Positions 24,956 to 36,645 of a stretch of 64,000 bases of DNA are shown in pieces. The DNA is from Dama dama (lineage: Eukaryota; Chordata; Mammalia; Artiodactyla; Cervidae). Positions within the stretch are counted from its first letter, which is position 1. Each line of letters begins with the position of its first letter. Both the position numbers and the translations under genes were made by a program. The stretch lies in NCBI RefSeq assembly GCF_033118175.1, contig NC_083711.1, positions 41,550,001 through 41,614,000 on the forward strand, written 5' to 3'. The notes beneath the pieces were generated by a model, which worked only from the letters and a program-made list of their open reading frames with translations, was not told the DNA's origin and made no database searches.

Positions 24956-26505
24956 ATTAATTGTTAATGGGAGGGAAATGTGATAGAAGAAATGATTTTA
25001 CTTTTCCATTATAAAAGCAGCACTTATATTTTATTTTGGAAAAAAATTATGTGATCATCCCCTGGCCATTAAAATAATGAGACTTTAATTACAAAAATAC
25101 ATAAGATATTGCATATAGTAGAAATACAAAGATGGAAAATTTGCTGTAATAAATGCTTTGTTTAAGTTTACCCTTTGTAAAGAAGTGTCACAAGGCAAGT
25201 TTAATGAAAGTTCTATTTTTAAGTGAAGAATAAAATGAAAGGCATTTATAGACAGGAATAATTTGGATGACAGTTTGGATGCAAAAGCTGGCAAGATAAT
25301 CATAATAATGTTAATAATAATAAGTCATAGAAACAGCAAATCCACATATAGGAAACACCTATTGCTAGCTCTTATAGGAAATGCAAATACATGGAGTTCT
25401 AATAATCTTTGATTTGAGAAAAATCTATAAAAAATATGTCCTTTAGTAATGAAAGCAATTCAACAGTTAATGTTCCTGAGAACTCTTGATTTTTGTTTGT
25501 TTCATGTTTGTAATTTATTTTACTGAATTCCATTAGGGAAGAATGCTGCTGAACTTCACAATGAGGATTTTGGTTGGCCAGGATACCAAGACTGAGATTT
25601 GAAACCCAGAGTGCACTGATGGATAGTATGCATTTTTCTTTCTAATGGAAGGATTTGAAGTATGATATCACTTAAAACATATTTAATCTTCCATTAGAAA
25701 ATATGGTGACCCTGTGATATCTGATCCAGACAGATGTTTTTTATTCATATTTATATTTTTGATAATGCATTGGAAAAAGATAACAGAGTCACCACCCAAT
25801 AAGAGCCTCAAAATATATCTAGAGAATTGTGATACAAAGAGCACCCACTTCCTCAGTACTTCTTACTAAACATATTTTTTAAGAAATGGAAATGTAAAAG
25901 TAGAGATTATTGTTTCCTGGTATATGTATTTTTATTCATGAGAGCTTTTTTGTCAGCAGTCAAGATCCATTTTACTATGTCCTAAATCCTATCTATTTTA
26001 CAATACACTAAATATTATTATTACCTATGGATACCATGGGACTCCTTGTGCATAATGGATTCCAGTCCTCTTACAGAGTTGTATATGAAAATGTTATCAA
26101 TGAGCTGAAGACTCTGGCATTCATAACTTTGCAACATTATAACAAATAGGTAGTCCTAATGTTTTTTTTTCTTTTTTAATATATCAAATATATTTCATTG
26201 CTTACATTATAGTAGCAGATTGAAAACATCTGCTCACTTGCCACTAGTCCACCAGCAGCTGAAAATCTCAGCTCATTTTCCATAGGCTTGTATGTACCAG
26301 GGCTATAATCCAGCTGCTGAGGCTTGATATGGGGCCAGATTAATACTCAAGAGCCTTTGAAATGGAAATAGTGCTTTCTTGCCAAGATTAGAACAATGAT
26401 AGGCTCCATTTGCTTGTCCCCTTCCCTCTCTGCTCTTCTTTACTGCCCTTCCCAATCCAATTAATTTTCCTTCTCCCATCAAACCCTCCCATCCTCTCTT
26501 TACAG
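24956..26505. other. Intron 5, last part before exon 6
   Basis: AT-rich unique sequence. The last 60 bases are a pyrimidine-rich tract leading to the exon 6 acceptor. A minus-strand open frame at 26303-26599 overlaps the exon on the wrong strand and is a shadow. Confidence 0.6.
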
Positions 26506-26630
26506 CTCCATCACCCGTCATGACGATTAAGAAAGATCGGACATCCAGAAACAGCATTTCTTTATCCTGGCAAGAACCTGAACACCCTAATGGGATCATA
26601 TTGGACTATGAGGTCAAATACTACGAAAAG
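26506..26630 (+). CDS. EPHA3: EPHA3 exon 6 (start of second fibronectin III domain)
   Basis: This 125-base internal coding exon begins after a long pyrimidine tract ending TTTACAG and ends at donor GTGGGG. It enters in phase 1: the first two bases complete an alanine codon begun in the previous exon, which is outside the window. It leaves in phase 0. It encodes 41 further residues, including TIKKDRTSRNSISLSW and the NGIILDYEVKYYEK strand, which I recognise as the start of the second FN3 repeat of EphA3 (about residues 436-477). EphA3 is a plasma-membrane receptor for GPI-anchored ephrin-A ligands, and the FN3 pair forms the membrane-proximal stalk of the ectodomain. The 125-base size matches the equivalent exon of other Eph genes. 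The donor, with G rather than A at +3 and G at +4, departs from the GTRAGT consensus but is followed by the correctly phased next exon. Confidence 0.97.
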
Positions 26631-29432
26631 GTGGGGGAGATAATGTTAAAAGAGTTGAGTTGTGTCAGGAAAGAGGTTATTTTCTCATGAGTATACTCTT
26701 GCAAATAAACTAATGACACTGCTTGCTAGTGAAAGAGCTCTATTTAAAACTCTGGTCATGTGCTACCTCTGATTTATAGGTAGAGGAGGGTTTAGAAATT
26801 ATTGTATTGAATATCCCCCATTCAACAGCAATAAGCCATAGCAAAGATGTTACCATCGAATGTAAGCCATCTAGTTATGATATTAGAGATGACATTTGTG
26901 TCTTCCACAGGAGACCCCTGTTCTAAACAACCATTATATAGCAATTCCTTTATCTATTGATGAACTATTCCTAAGTTCATTGCATTAAGCATCATTTCCT
27001 GACCTTCACACTCACATGAATTTTACTCAATACAGATAGGAATGTTGAACTGATAACAAAACCATTATATTATTGAGTTGATGATTAAAGCTTTCTTTAC
27101 TTTGTACAAGGAGATTAGAAGATGGGAGTATGTGTGCCTCACATTATAAAATTGTGTTCGGTAATACAATTATAAAAAATAGGTACATGATTATTTGTAA
27201 GGATAATTCAGGCCATGATATTTCATCACTCTAAGTACCACTTATTTCTCCCTGGTTATAAATCATGGTGAGGTTTGAAAACAAGATGTATTCAAACCTT
27301 ATCAATAGAGCTGGGTGGTTTCATAGCTACTAATATTAACACAACATATTCATTTATCTGCTGCAGTTTACAAAGTATTTTAAAATGAATTGTGTATTGA
27401 TAGCTTCTATTTACAGAACACTTCTACATGCATTATTTTGAGTTGTTTGATAATCTGATGACAGTGAGTAAATAGGCTCTTTTACAATTACAAAAACTGA
27501 GAGTCAGTGACATTTGAATTTCTCACAGCCTCACTGCTAATAAACATTAGTTCTCTGTTTTGAATTCTGACAGCCATCACTCCTCATGTAATATGTTTTC
27601 CCCTGTATTGCATATCTTCCTCTAAATGAAAATGGATCATTAAGAGATGTGAGAATTAGTGGTATGCTCAGTTATGCAAAAAAAAAAAAATCTAATGTAC
27701 AAGGATTTCTCTGCACTATGTAGTTATGCTGTTTATTGAAGTTAAAGTATTTCACAAGTATGATGCCATTTTTTTCATACTGCCCCCTATAGGAAAAAGG
27801 ATATGTCTCTTTGATTGAGAGAAAGCGCGACCTAATAAACTCATTGTGCCAAAATCGTAGTATGAATAAATTACCTCCTAGCTTTGGTGATTCACTGTGG
27901 TACTATCAAATACCCATTTGATCATAATCTTCTATTTTTAAAAATGTGACAAGATAACAAATACAATAATCCATGATTTATAGATGATACAACAAAATAA
28001 ACAGGTAATTAATCGTGTTCCTTAGTTCAGACTGGACAGCAGAACCAGGGAACACCCAACTCTTCTGTAGAGCTGATTCAAAAATACTACTAACCTACAT
28101 TCATATCTTTTACAAACATAAAACATTTTCTGAACTTATTTCAAAGAAAGCATAAAACAATATTTTGAAACAATATTAAGTAGCACAGGAAAAAGTGACT
28201 GAATCTATTTTTATTGTCTAAGCATTTTAAAGTCAATGTATACTTATGTGTAATGTTATTTTAAATATACTTTATATAAATATTTATAGCAAATGTTCAT
28301 AAATTTTAAAATAAAAATTTTTTCCAAATATTTATATATGATACTTAGAAATATTTTGAATGTTTCACTAAGATTTAAGCCCTACAAGATCCAACTTTGA
28401 CTAGACTTGACTAGTCAAGTTCTTGACTATTTAGTTCATTAACGATGATGAACACAACCATGTTGTAGATATATGCTTAATAAATTTTTTAACACATAAA
28501 ATAATGATTTCTGTAAAGTAAATACATTCAGCCTTCTTCATTATTTAATATACTAACTCAAATGCTGATACATAATCAGCATCTTTAGCTAAAAAGTATA
28601 TGTAATGCATGACTTTTTTTTTCTGTAATATTCTGTATAGTTTGGGTTGAGGATATACCTTGTTCTATATCACCCATTCCAGGCCCCACCCCAGATGCCA
28701 GGGACATTCCACTATTACTTGAACTTAGGTACTTATATACTACCATATGTTAAAGGAAAAACACAATTCTATGTAAAGTCAATTTTCATAAACAAGGCTT
28801 GACACAAAAAGTCTTTACAATTAATGTGCAATGTGAACCTCTCAATATACAATGTGAATTCTTTGGGGAAATATTTCTAGACATTTATCTGAAGATTTTC
28901 ATCTCTACTAAACCACAGTGACTTATATTAAACACATTGCAAATATAGTTGATACCAAGGAAGTCATTAATGTAGAATTGTGCATAAAACTTGGACCTTT
29001 TTAAGTTTAATAGTTTACAGTTACTAGAAATATTTTCTGAGAATCAGTAGGACATGCCTGTTAAGCTTAATTCAGGGGATATTTTCCTCTTTGAAAGTTT
29101 ATTTTTAAAATTAGACTGAAGCTTTCATTCAGCTTTGGCTTTGAAGATAACTTATTTTCAGCCACATATTCATTAACTGGCAGAAATGAAGACTAATTTT
29201 TTTCTGCATTATTTGCAGGGAACAGATTATTTTATCAAAAATGGGACATTCTATAAATATTTTTAGCTTAAAAATGCCTCTATTACATTCAGAGAGTTAA
29301 ACAATTGTCATCTCTTATCCATCATACGAGTTGTGTTAAATCTAAAAGAACTGGTTTAGAGGGGTTCAGCTTTTTTACCTTCTGACATGACTAGGAAGAT
29401 TCGGTTTTAACATGATTTTTCTTACCTCAAAG
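26631..29432 (+). other. EPHA3: EPHA3 intron 6
   Basis: This 2.8 kb intron has no young transposon. A degenerate MIR-like stretch is likely near 27395-27550 (antisense orientation, CATTATTTTGAG to TCACAGCCTCACTGCTAAT). An A13 run lies near 27678. The rest is AT-rich unique sequence. Confidence 0.75.
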
Positions 29433-29595
29433 CAGGAACAAGAAACAAGTTATACGATTCTCAGGGCACGAGGCACTAATGTTACCATCAGTAGCCTCAA
29501 GCCTGATACTACATACGTATTCCAAATCCGAGCCCGGACCGCAGCTGGATATGGGACCAACAGTCGCAAGTTTGAGTTTGAAACTAGTCCAGACT
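29433..29595 (+). CDS. EPHA3: EPHA3 exon 7 (rest of second fibronectin III domain)
   Basis: This 163-base exon enters in phase 0 after acceptor CAAAG and leaves in phase 1 at donor GTACGT. It starts QEQETSYTILRARG and ends KFEFETSPD, completing the second FN3 domain (about residues 478-531). The sequon NVT, at about residue 493, is a predicted N-glycosylation site in the extracellular stalk. The stretch RARTAAGYGTNS is the typical FN3 F-G region. The reading frame stays open for 29 bases past the donor before TGA at 29622-29624, so an unspliced transcript would end in a short new tail; this is treated as a finding. The 163-base length matches the corresponding exon of other Eph receptors as I know them. 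Confidence 0.97.
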
Positions 29596-29712
29596 GTACG
29601 TATTTTCTTCAATATAGTGTATGAGGGAAGGGCTGTTGCAAAGATGTCTGATAATTCATTCTCACTCTGAGTTTTAGTTAAATATGTGATACATTGAAAG
29701 TATACTGCTTCT

Positions 29713-29810
29713 TCTTATTCAGTCGTTAAGTTATGTCTGACTCTTTGCTATCCCATGGACTGCTGCATGCCAGGCTCCCCTGCCCTTCACTATTGCTTGG
29801 GGAACATTTA
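29713..29810 (-). mobile_element. BovB 3' tail fragment, antisense
   Basis: The stretch TTATTCAGTCGTTAAGTTATGTCTGACTCTTTGC... to GGCTCCCCTGCCCTTCACTA is the complement of the extreme BovB 3' end. Only about 100 bases remain. The left flank retains part of the TCAGT-type tail. Confidence 0.8.
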
Positions 29811-31216
29811 ATAATTTTGCATAGCATTGTATATGTATACTTGTGCTTGTGGAAGTGTATATCTTTTTTTTTCTCTTTATAAATGGAATATATTCTAGTG
29901 CCTGGAATGCTCCTAATCTTCTATCGGACATAAATTTCTTTGAGGAACATTACATAATATGGCAATATTTTAACTTTACTATTAAAGTTAACTTCAGTAT
30001 TAAAGTACCTCTTAATCCAGATATTCCAGGTTCATTGCATGATTCAATGAACTATAAAAAAAGAAACTTGATGATCCATGAAGAATTTAATATTGTTTTA
30101 ATCCTCATGGATCTAGTATCATTTGGAGATGAAGGATATCTAAACTTCATTCATCACCTCATTCAGATTCACAGGTAATTTGGATAGTCCTGTGTGTCTG
30201 ACTCTAAATTTATAAAATTGGCAAACATTTTCCCAATAGCATTCTGCTTTTCTTCAAATGCATTTGCTTCATATTAGAAAAAACCTCAACTAAAATATAA
30301 TTTTCAAAAGATAAAGTCATGGCTACAATATTAATTAAAATGAACACAGATTAAAGATTTTATTTACCTTATTAATGAAGAAACTAGTAACAAATTAAAA
30401 AGATTTAAAGGGAAATATGAAGAACAAATACATATACACATATACATACATACTTGTATGTTTGTGTCTGTGTGTATGAGTGTAGACCATTAGGAAAACT
30501 TACATAAATTGGTTAATCCAAATTTGGTTAATCTACTATAGGACAATAAATATAATGACTGAGATCATCTTTTCTAACATAAATCAGTCATATCTCTAGT
30601 TGATGAATCATTCTAATTGTAATGAGAAAAATCATATACTGTATATAACTATTCTTAGTTTTTTACTTAGAATTAATTTCACAGGTGTAAAACAGGCTAG
30701 AAAGACAATCAAAGATGAACACTCTTTAGAAACAGATTATCAAGGAAGAGTCTGACAATGCCCAGCATACAATTGAAATGAAACCCAGTAATCTCTTTTG
30801 ACAGTTCCAAAGTGCCTTTTCTCTCTGTATCTATATTTCCTATTTTGTAAATATTTGATTCATGATATAAAATTACATTGTTATTGGTATGGTAGTATTT
30901 TATGCCCAAATTTCATGTTTCATAGAAATATTCAAGATTAACAAAAGATAAAAGCTGTTTAACCTAACATGATAAAATAGATATTTTATGGCACACTTTT
31001 TGTCAGACAATTAGAAATGCTACTTTTAATAACTAGCTCTACCTTCTGCAAGGTATGAGAACTTAGTGTTAGAATTTATGAGCTCACAGCTGAAACATGA
31101 CCATTCCTCTACTCAGAGGGGTGCTGCCATCCTCAAAAACGTAAATTGACACAGTTGGCCCTCAAGATCTATGGGTGTCACATTCACAGATCCAAACAAC
31201 CTTGGATCAAAAATTT

Positions 31217-33595
31217 ACACAAGTAGAAAGTCAAGGGATATCTGGAATAACAGGCGAGTTTGGCCTTGGAGTACAAAATGAAGCAGGACCAAAGCTAACA
31301 GAGTTTTGCCAAGAAAATGCACTGGTCATAGCAAATACCCTCTTCCAAAAACACAAGAGATGACTCTACACATGGGTATCACCAGATGGTCAATACTGAA
31401 ACCAGACTGATTACATTCTATGTAGCCAAAAATGGGAACGCTCTGTACAGTCAGCAAAAGCAAGACCAGGAGCTGACTGTGGCTCAATCGTGAACTCCCA
31501 ATTGCAAAATTCAGACTTAAGTTGAAGAACATAGGGAAAACCAATAAGCCATTCAGGTATAAACTAAATCAAATCCCTTATGATTATATACTGAAAGTGA
31601 CAAATTGATTCAAGGGATTAGGTCTGATAGACACAGTGCCAGAAGAACTATGGGCTGAGGTTCGTGACATTGTACAGGAGGTCATCCCCATCCCCAAGAA
31701 AAGAAATGCAAAAAGACACAGTGGTTGTCTGAGGAGGACTTACAAATGACTGAGGAAAGAAGAGAAGCTAAAGGCAAAGGAGAAAAGGAAAGATATATCC
31801 ATTTGAATGCAGGGTTCGAGAGAAGAGCAAGGAGAGATAAGAAAGCCTTCCTGAGTGAACAATGCAAAGGGAAAGATGAAAACAATAGAATGGGAAACAC
31901 TAGAGATCTCTTCAAGAAAATTAGAGATACCAAGGGAGCATTTCATGCAAAGATAGGCCCAATAAAGGACAGAAACAGTGTGGACCTAACAGAAGCAGAA
32001 GATATTGAGAAGAGGTCACAAGAATACCCAGAAGAAATATACAAAAAAGATCTTAATAACCCAGATAACTACGATGGTGTGGTCACTCACACAGAACCAG
32101 ACATCCTAGAGTGTGAAGTCAAGTGGGCCTTAGGAAGCAATACTGCTAGCAAAGTTAGTGGAGGTGATGGAATTCCAGCTGAGCTACTTCAAATCAGCTA
32201 GCAGATGATGCTGTTAAAGTGCTGCACTCAATATGCCAGCAAATTTGAAAAACTCAGCAGTGGCCATAGGACTGGAAAAGATCAGTCTTCATTCCAATCC
32301 CAAGGAAGGGCAATGCCAAAGAATGTTCAAACTACCACACAATTACAATTATTTCACATGCTATCAAAGTAATGCTCAAAATCCTTCAAGCTTCAACAAT
32401 ATGTGAACCGAGAACTTCCAGATATTCAAACTGGATTTACAAAAGGCAGAGGATCAGAGATCAAATTACCAACGTCCATTGGATCACTGAAAAAACAAGA
32501 GAATTCCAGAAAAAAATCTACTTCTGCGTCATTGACTACATAAAGCCTTTGACAGTGTGGATCACAACAACTGCGGAAAATTTTTTAAGAGATGGGAATA
32601 CCAGCCCACCTTACCTGCCTCCTGCGAAATCTGTATGCAGGTCAAGAAACAATAGTTAGAACCAGGCATGGAACAATGGACTGGTTCCAAATTGGGAAAG
32701 GAGTACGTCAAGTTTGTATACTGTCACCCTGCTTATTTAACTTACATGCAGAGTACATCATGAGAAATGCCAAGTTTGCTGAAGCACAAACTGGAATCAA
32801 GATTGAAGGGAGAAATATCAATAACCTCAGATATGCAGATGACACCACCCTTATGGCAGAAAGCAAAGAGGAATTAAAGAGCCTCTTGCTGAAGGTGAAC
32901 AAGGAAGTAAAATGCTGGCTTAAAACTCAACATTTAAAAAACAAAGATCATGGCATCTGGTCCCATTACTTCATGGCAAATAGATGGGGAAAAAATGGAA
33001 GCAGAGACAGACTTTATTTTCTTGTGTGCCAAAGTCACTGTGGACAGTGACTGCAGCCATGAAATTAAAGACGCTCTTTGGAAGAAAAGCAATAAGAAAG
33101 CTAGACAGTGAATTAAAAAGCAGAGACATTACTTTGCCTACTAAGTTCCATATAGTCAAAGCTATGGTTTTTCTAGTAGTCATGTATGTATGTGATGGCG
33201 GGACAATAAAAAAGGCTGAGTGCCAAAGAATTGATGCCTTTGAACTGTGGTGTTGGAGAAGACTCTTGAGAGTCCCATGGACTGCAAGATCAAACCAGTC
33301 AATCCTAAAGGAATTCAACCCTGAATATTCATTGGAAGGATTGATGCTGAAGCTGAAGCTCCAATATTTTGGCCAGCTTATGGGAAGAACCAACTCATTG
33401 AAAAAGACCGTGATTCTGGGAAAGATTGAAGGCAGAAGGAGAAGGGGATGACAAAGGATGAGATGGTTGGATGACATCACCAACTCAGTGGACATGAGCT
33501 TGAGCAAGCTCCGGGAATGGTGATGGACAGGGAAGCCTGGCCTGCTGCAGTCCATGGGATCACAAAAAATTGGACAAGACTGAGCAACTGAAAAA
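31217..33595 (+). mobile_element. Long BovB LINE copy, sense
   Basis: This 2.4 kb copy starts in the endonuclease domain (TGEFGLGVQNEAGP, EFCQENALVIANTLFQKHKR at about 31240-31363). It continues through the linker at 31725-32201 (EDLQMTEERREAKGKGEKER, SKVSGGDGIPAELLQ) and the RT at 32372-33050 with an intact YADD box (NLRYADDTTLMAES). The C-terminal frame is 32984-33451, and the copy ends GACTGAGCAACTGA. Several indels and an in-frame stop (TAG at 32201) separate the frames, so it is a dead copy, although each segment is well preserved. Confidence 0.94.
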
Positions 33596-33609
33596 TAATA
33601 GCAGCAATA

Positions 33610-33803
33610 TTTAATATCCTGTGATAAACCATAGTGGAATAGAATAGGAAAGAATTTGAAAATAGAATAGGAAAGAATTTGAAATAAGATATATATGTAT
33701 AACTGTCACTTTGTTGTACAGCAGAAATTAATTAATATGGCATTATAAATCACTAGACTGTACTTCAATAAATTTTAATATTATATATATATATATATAT
33801 ATA
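33610..33803 (+). mobile_element. L1 3' end with (TA)n tail
   Basis: CCTGTGATAAACCATAGTGG through ATGTATAACTGTCACTTTGTTGTACAGCAGAAATTAA to TGTACTTCAATAAATTTTAA matches the 3' end of artiodactyl L1. The A-rich tail is replaced by an alternating TA run (33782-33803). A 23-base exact tandem duplication (33638-33660 and 33661-33683) lies inside. Confidence 0.82.
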
Positions 33804-34937
33804 CCAAAAAAATTCCAGAAAATTCCAAAAAGCACAACTTTGATTTATGGCAATCCAGCAGCTATTTACATTGCATTAATTTTTATTATGTATTATTAGT
33901 AATCTAGAGATGCTTCAATGTATAAGGCAGGATGTATTTAATTTATATGCAAATACTACACCAATTTATATAAGGGACTTTAGCATCCTTGAATTTTGGT
34001 ACCTATAGAAGGTCCTGGAACCGATCCCCCTTGGATAGCGAAGGGTATTCAAGTCTCAGATGTGGAGTCTGTACATTAGACCTCGCCTAATCTTCCTGTG
34101 ATGGAATGAACATGGAAAAATCACCCTTTGAGGACATAAAAACAAGGTGATGCAAAATACTGTGGAAGTACATGTGAAGACGTTTAAAACAAATTTAAAA
34201 TTTTAGATGACACAATAATAAAATATAATTACAATTTAAAATTTGAAGTTCTAAATATTTTTATAAATTTTAAGTGGCACAAAGAAAGTTCCCCATTTTG
34301 AAATGATTGTAGATTGAGTTTTTTCAAACTTTAAGCAGTTATTGGCATTAACAACACCAAAATGAATATTTGCTTTAACAAGAGAGATCACAAATCACAG
34401 AACTATAAAAATCAAATATTTATTATATAGTGTGTTACAAACTAGGCATATTGAGGAGCAGCAGGTGCAGAACACTATTAGATAAATATGTATTATATTA
34501 ATGCATGGTTTGGAACACCAGTCTAACCTCACACATTCTTAATTAGCAGTTAACCCTATCTGATAAGTAAATTTGCAAAACCAACCACAAGTTCTACAAT
34601 TGTAATGTGATTCCAAATTTACCACAGATAGAGCTGTGGTCATGTTATGCATGATCTTCTAATGAGGCTTCAGTGTCTGAGGTTTAAGAAATCTCATTTA
34701 ATAATGAGATTCTTAGGACTTTCGCAAACAAGTTTTTATATTTGCTATATTTCCATTGATTGATAGATCAGATGAAAAGAAGGCAGAGAGAAAGAGGACT
34801 TTTTTTTAATACCCTCCTCCATTTATAAAAATCTTTGAATTGCACAGTTTGATTTTTTTTAAATCCATTCACTCTTACTATTTTAGTATAGATTTTTTCC
34901 AAAGCTTAAAAATAAGTAAATATAAACATTACCTTTT

Positions 34938-35155
34938 GAGGCGCAGTGTAGGTGTTAAGAGCAAGGACCCTGGAGTAAACTGACACACAATAGGATGACC
35001 TTGACAAGCCACTTCAATCTTCAATGTCTTAGTTTCCCTATCTGAAAACTGGGAAAGATCACTATGCATGACTCCATGTGGTTTTTACATTGATTAAGTT
35101 AATTGATGTTTAGAAAGTGCTTAAAATATTACCTGGTATAGTAGAATAGCAGGCA
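34938..35155 (+). mobile_element. MIR SINE, sense
   Basis: GCAGTGTAGGTGTTAAGAGC, CTTGACAAGCCACTTCAATC, CTTAGTTTCCCTATCTGAAA and GTGCTTAAAATATTACCTGG follow the MIR consensus in order. It is an old, widely shared mammalian element with about the expected divergence. Confidence 0.8.
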
Positions 35156-35534
35156 CTGTGTGTGCGCCGTGTTTAAATGTATAGTACGTAATATGAACAT
35201 CCAAGGAATTTGTGGAACAAAAATATGTGAGATAAAGCTGAGTTTTGGAATTGGAGGATCTTATTGGATATTACTATTCAAGAAGATTGGCCTAGGGACA
35301 ATTCAGTCAGCACTGCTAAATGCTTCATACTGTCTTTTCGTTGTTTCTAATGAATGGGTATGCAGCAACTTTAATCTCTTGGACCCTATTTTTAGGGGTT
35401 ATTAAGAACGCCTGATAGAAGTAGAGTGGAATCATTATAAAAGAACTTTGTATATAAAAATTAGACTGTCATATGTAATTTTGTAAGATATGGAGAACTT
35501 TTTCCAGTTCTTCACAGGGAAAATGAAATAACAA

Positions 35535-35690
35535 AAATAGATTTATTAAATCCTTATTATGTGTTTAGCACTGTTCTAGTATTTAACTTGTATTACTGAA
35601 CTGAACTGAACTCCTTTAATCCTTACAACTATCATATTATGTCACATAGCAAATTGGTACAAAGCCAGGCATTCTGGCTCGTGAGAACGT
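35535..35690 (-). mobile_element. MIR SINE, antisense, with a TGAAC run inside
   Basis: CCTTATTATGTGTTTAGCAC and TTTAATCCTTACAACTATCA are the complement of MIR. An ACTGA-repeat of about 18 bases (35595-35612) interrupts the element where MIR normally reads on. Confidence 0.65.
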
Positions 35691-36224
35691 ACTCCTCGCC
35701 AGTCTTCCTTAGGGAAAGACAGTGGACAGCATGTGTAGGATGGACAAAAATGGGAAGCAATTAGAAACAGGGGGAGCAGTTTGCTGTGGCAACATAGTCA
35801 AACTAAATTTCTAAGAATTATAATAGATATAGATTATTGACAGTATGCCACATAAAATTATTAGACAACTCTATCACACACATTTAATCAATATTATTCT
35901 TTCAAATGTTTGCCAATTTCCAGCACAAAAATAATCTGATTTGGTTCTGCACTTCTAGATAGTCTCTGAAATTTATCTATATTGAGAACTAGAGGGAATT
36001 GTAGAGGGGTCAAGTTTAATCCTGTCTTTGATGAAAAGAAAATTCTTTTTTTCTGTCATGTTTACTCTCCCAGTTTCACTGACCTTTATTTTATAAACTG
36101 GATAAAATTTACCAAAGCATGAGATAAATTGATTATTATATGTTCATGGAACATTATTGAATTACAAGGTTAAGTTATTTTACAAATGACTCATGATCTA
36201 TAGCCAATGGATAGGGATACATCA

Positions 36225-36645
36225 GTTCAGGTCTTCTGGAAAGCATATACTAAGGTAGAATTACAAGAGCTTTGGGGAGGGAAGGGAAGGGAAACAGATA
36301 AAAAATAAAACAGGAAGAGCAGATATGGCCAAGCAGAGCCTCAGACTGAGATGTAGGTCAGCCATCTATGAAGACAGAGAGAAAGCAGAGCGTTCAGAAG
36401 GATGAGCCTCAGAAAGCAACGCAGCTCCGAGGGTCTCACCGAGCTAATGGCGAGCCCCAGAATGAATATCACCCTTTGCAGGAGTCACGCAGGGGCACAA
36501 GTTGCCTGGCTCCAGTCCCCTTGCCATGTTTAGTCATTGAGGGGAGAGTGACTGCAGTGGATCCTGAAAGTGCAGCAGCTGGAGGCTGTCTGCCCACTGC
36601 AGGCCTGGCAGTAGAGAGATCCTAGCAGGCACTCCCACGACTGCC
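36225..36645. other. GC-richer island in intron 7, unassigned
   Basis: This stretch has clearly more G, C and CpG (for example 36385-36460) than the AT-rich intron around it. It has a 85-codon plus-strand open frame (36368-36625) without recognisable domains or signal. An old LTR or DNA transposon remnant is the simplest explanation; a regulatory element is possible. I could not name it. Confidence 0.4.

Larger units (their letters stand above)
31150..34055 (+). mobile_element. Tigger-like MITE split by later insertions
   Basis: The left part (31150-31216, ACAGTTGGCCCTCAAGATCT with CCAAACAACCTTGGATC) and the right part (about 33804-34055, including CCAGAAAATTCCAAAAAGCA, TAGTAATCTAGAGATGCTTC and GGTCCTGGAACCGATCCCCC) together match a non-autonomous mariner/Tigger-type DNA transposon as I remember it. 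The 2.6 kb between them is L1 and BovB. The terminal TA duplication is not clear, and the exact family name is uncertain. Confidence 0.75.

Noticed and set aside
1..26505. Search for EPHA3 exons 1-5 in the upstream part
   Set aside because: I saw no segment encoding the first FN3, cysteine-rich or ephrin-binding domains; these exons must lie upstream of the window.
32971..33555. 194-codon minus-strand open frame
   Set aside because: It is antisense to the 3' part of the sense BovB at 31217-33595 and shares the same recurring shadow protein.
35160..35405. 81-codon frame near a MIR
   Set aside because: Starts at the edge of an old MIR and has no recognisable domain.
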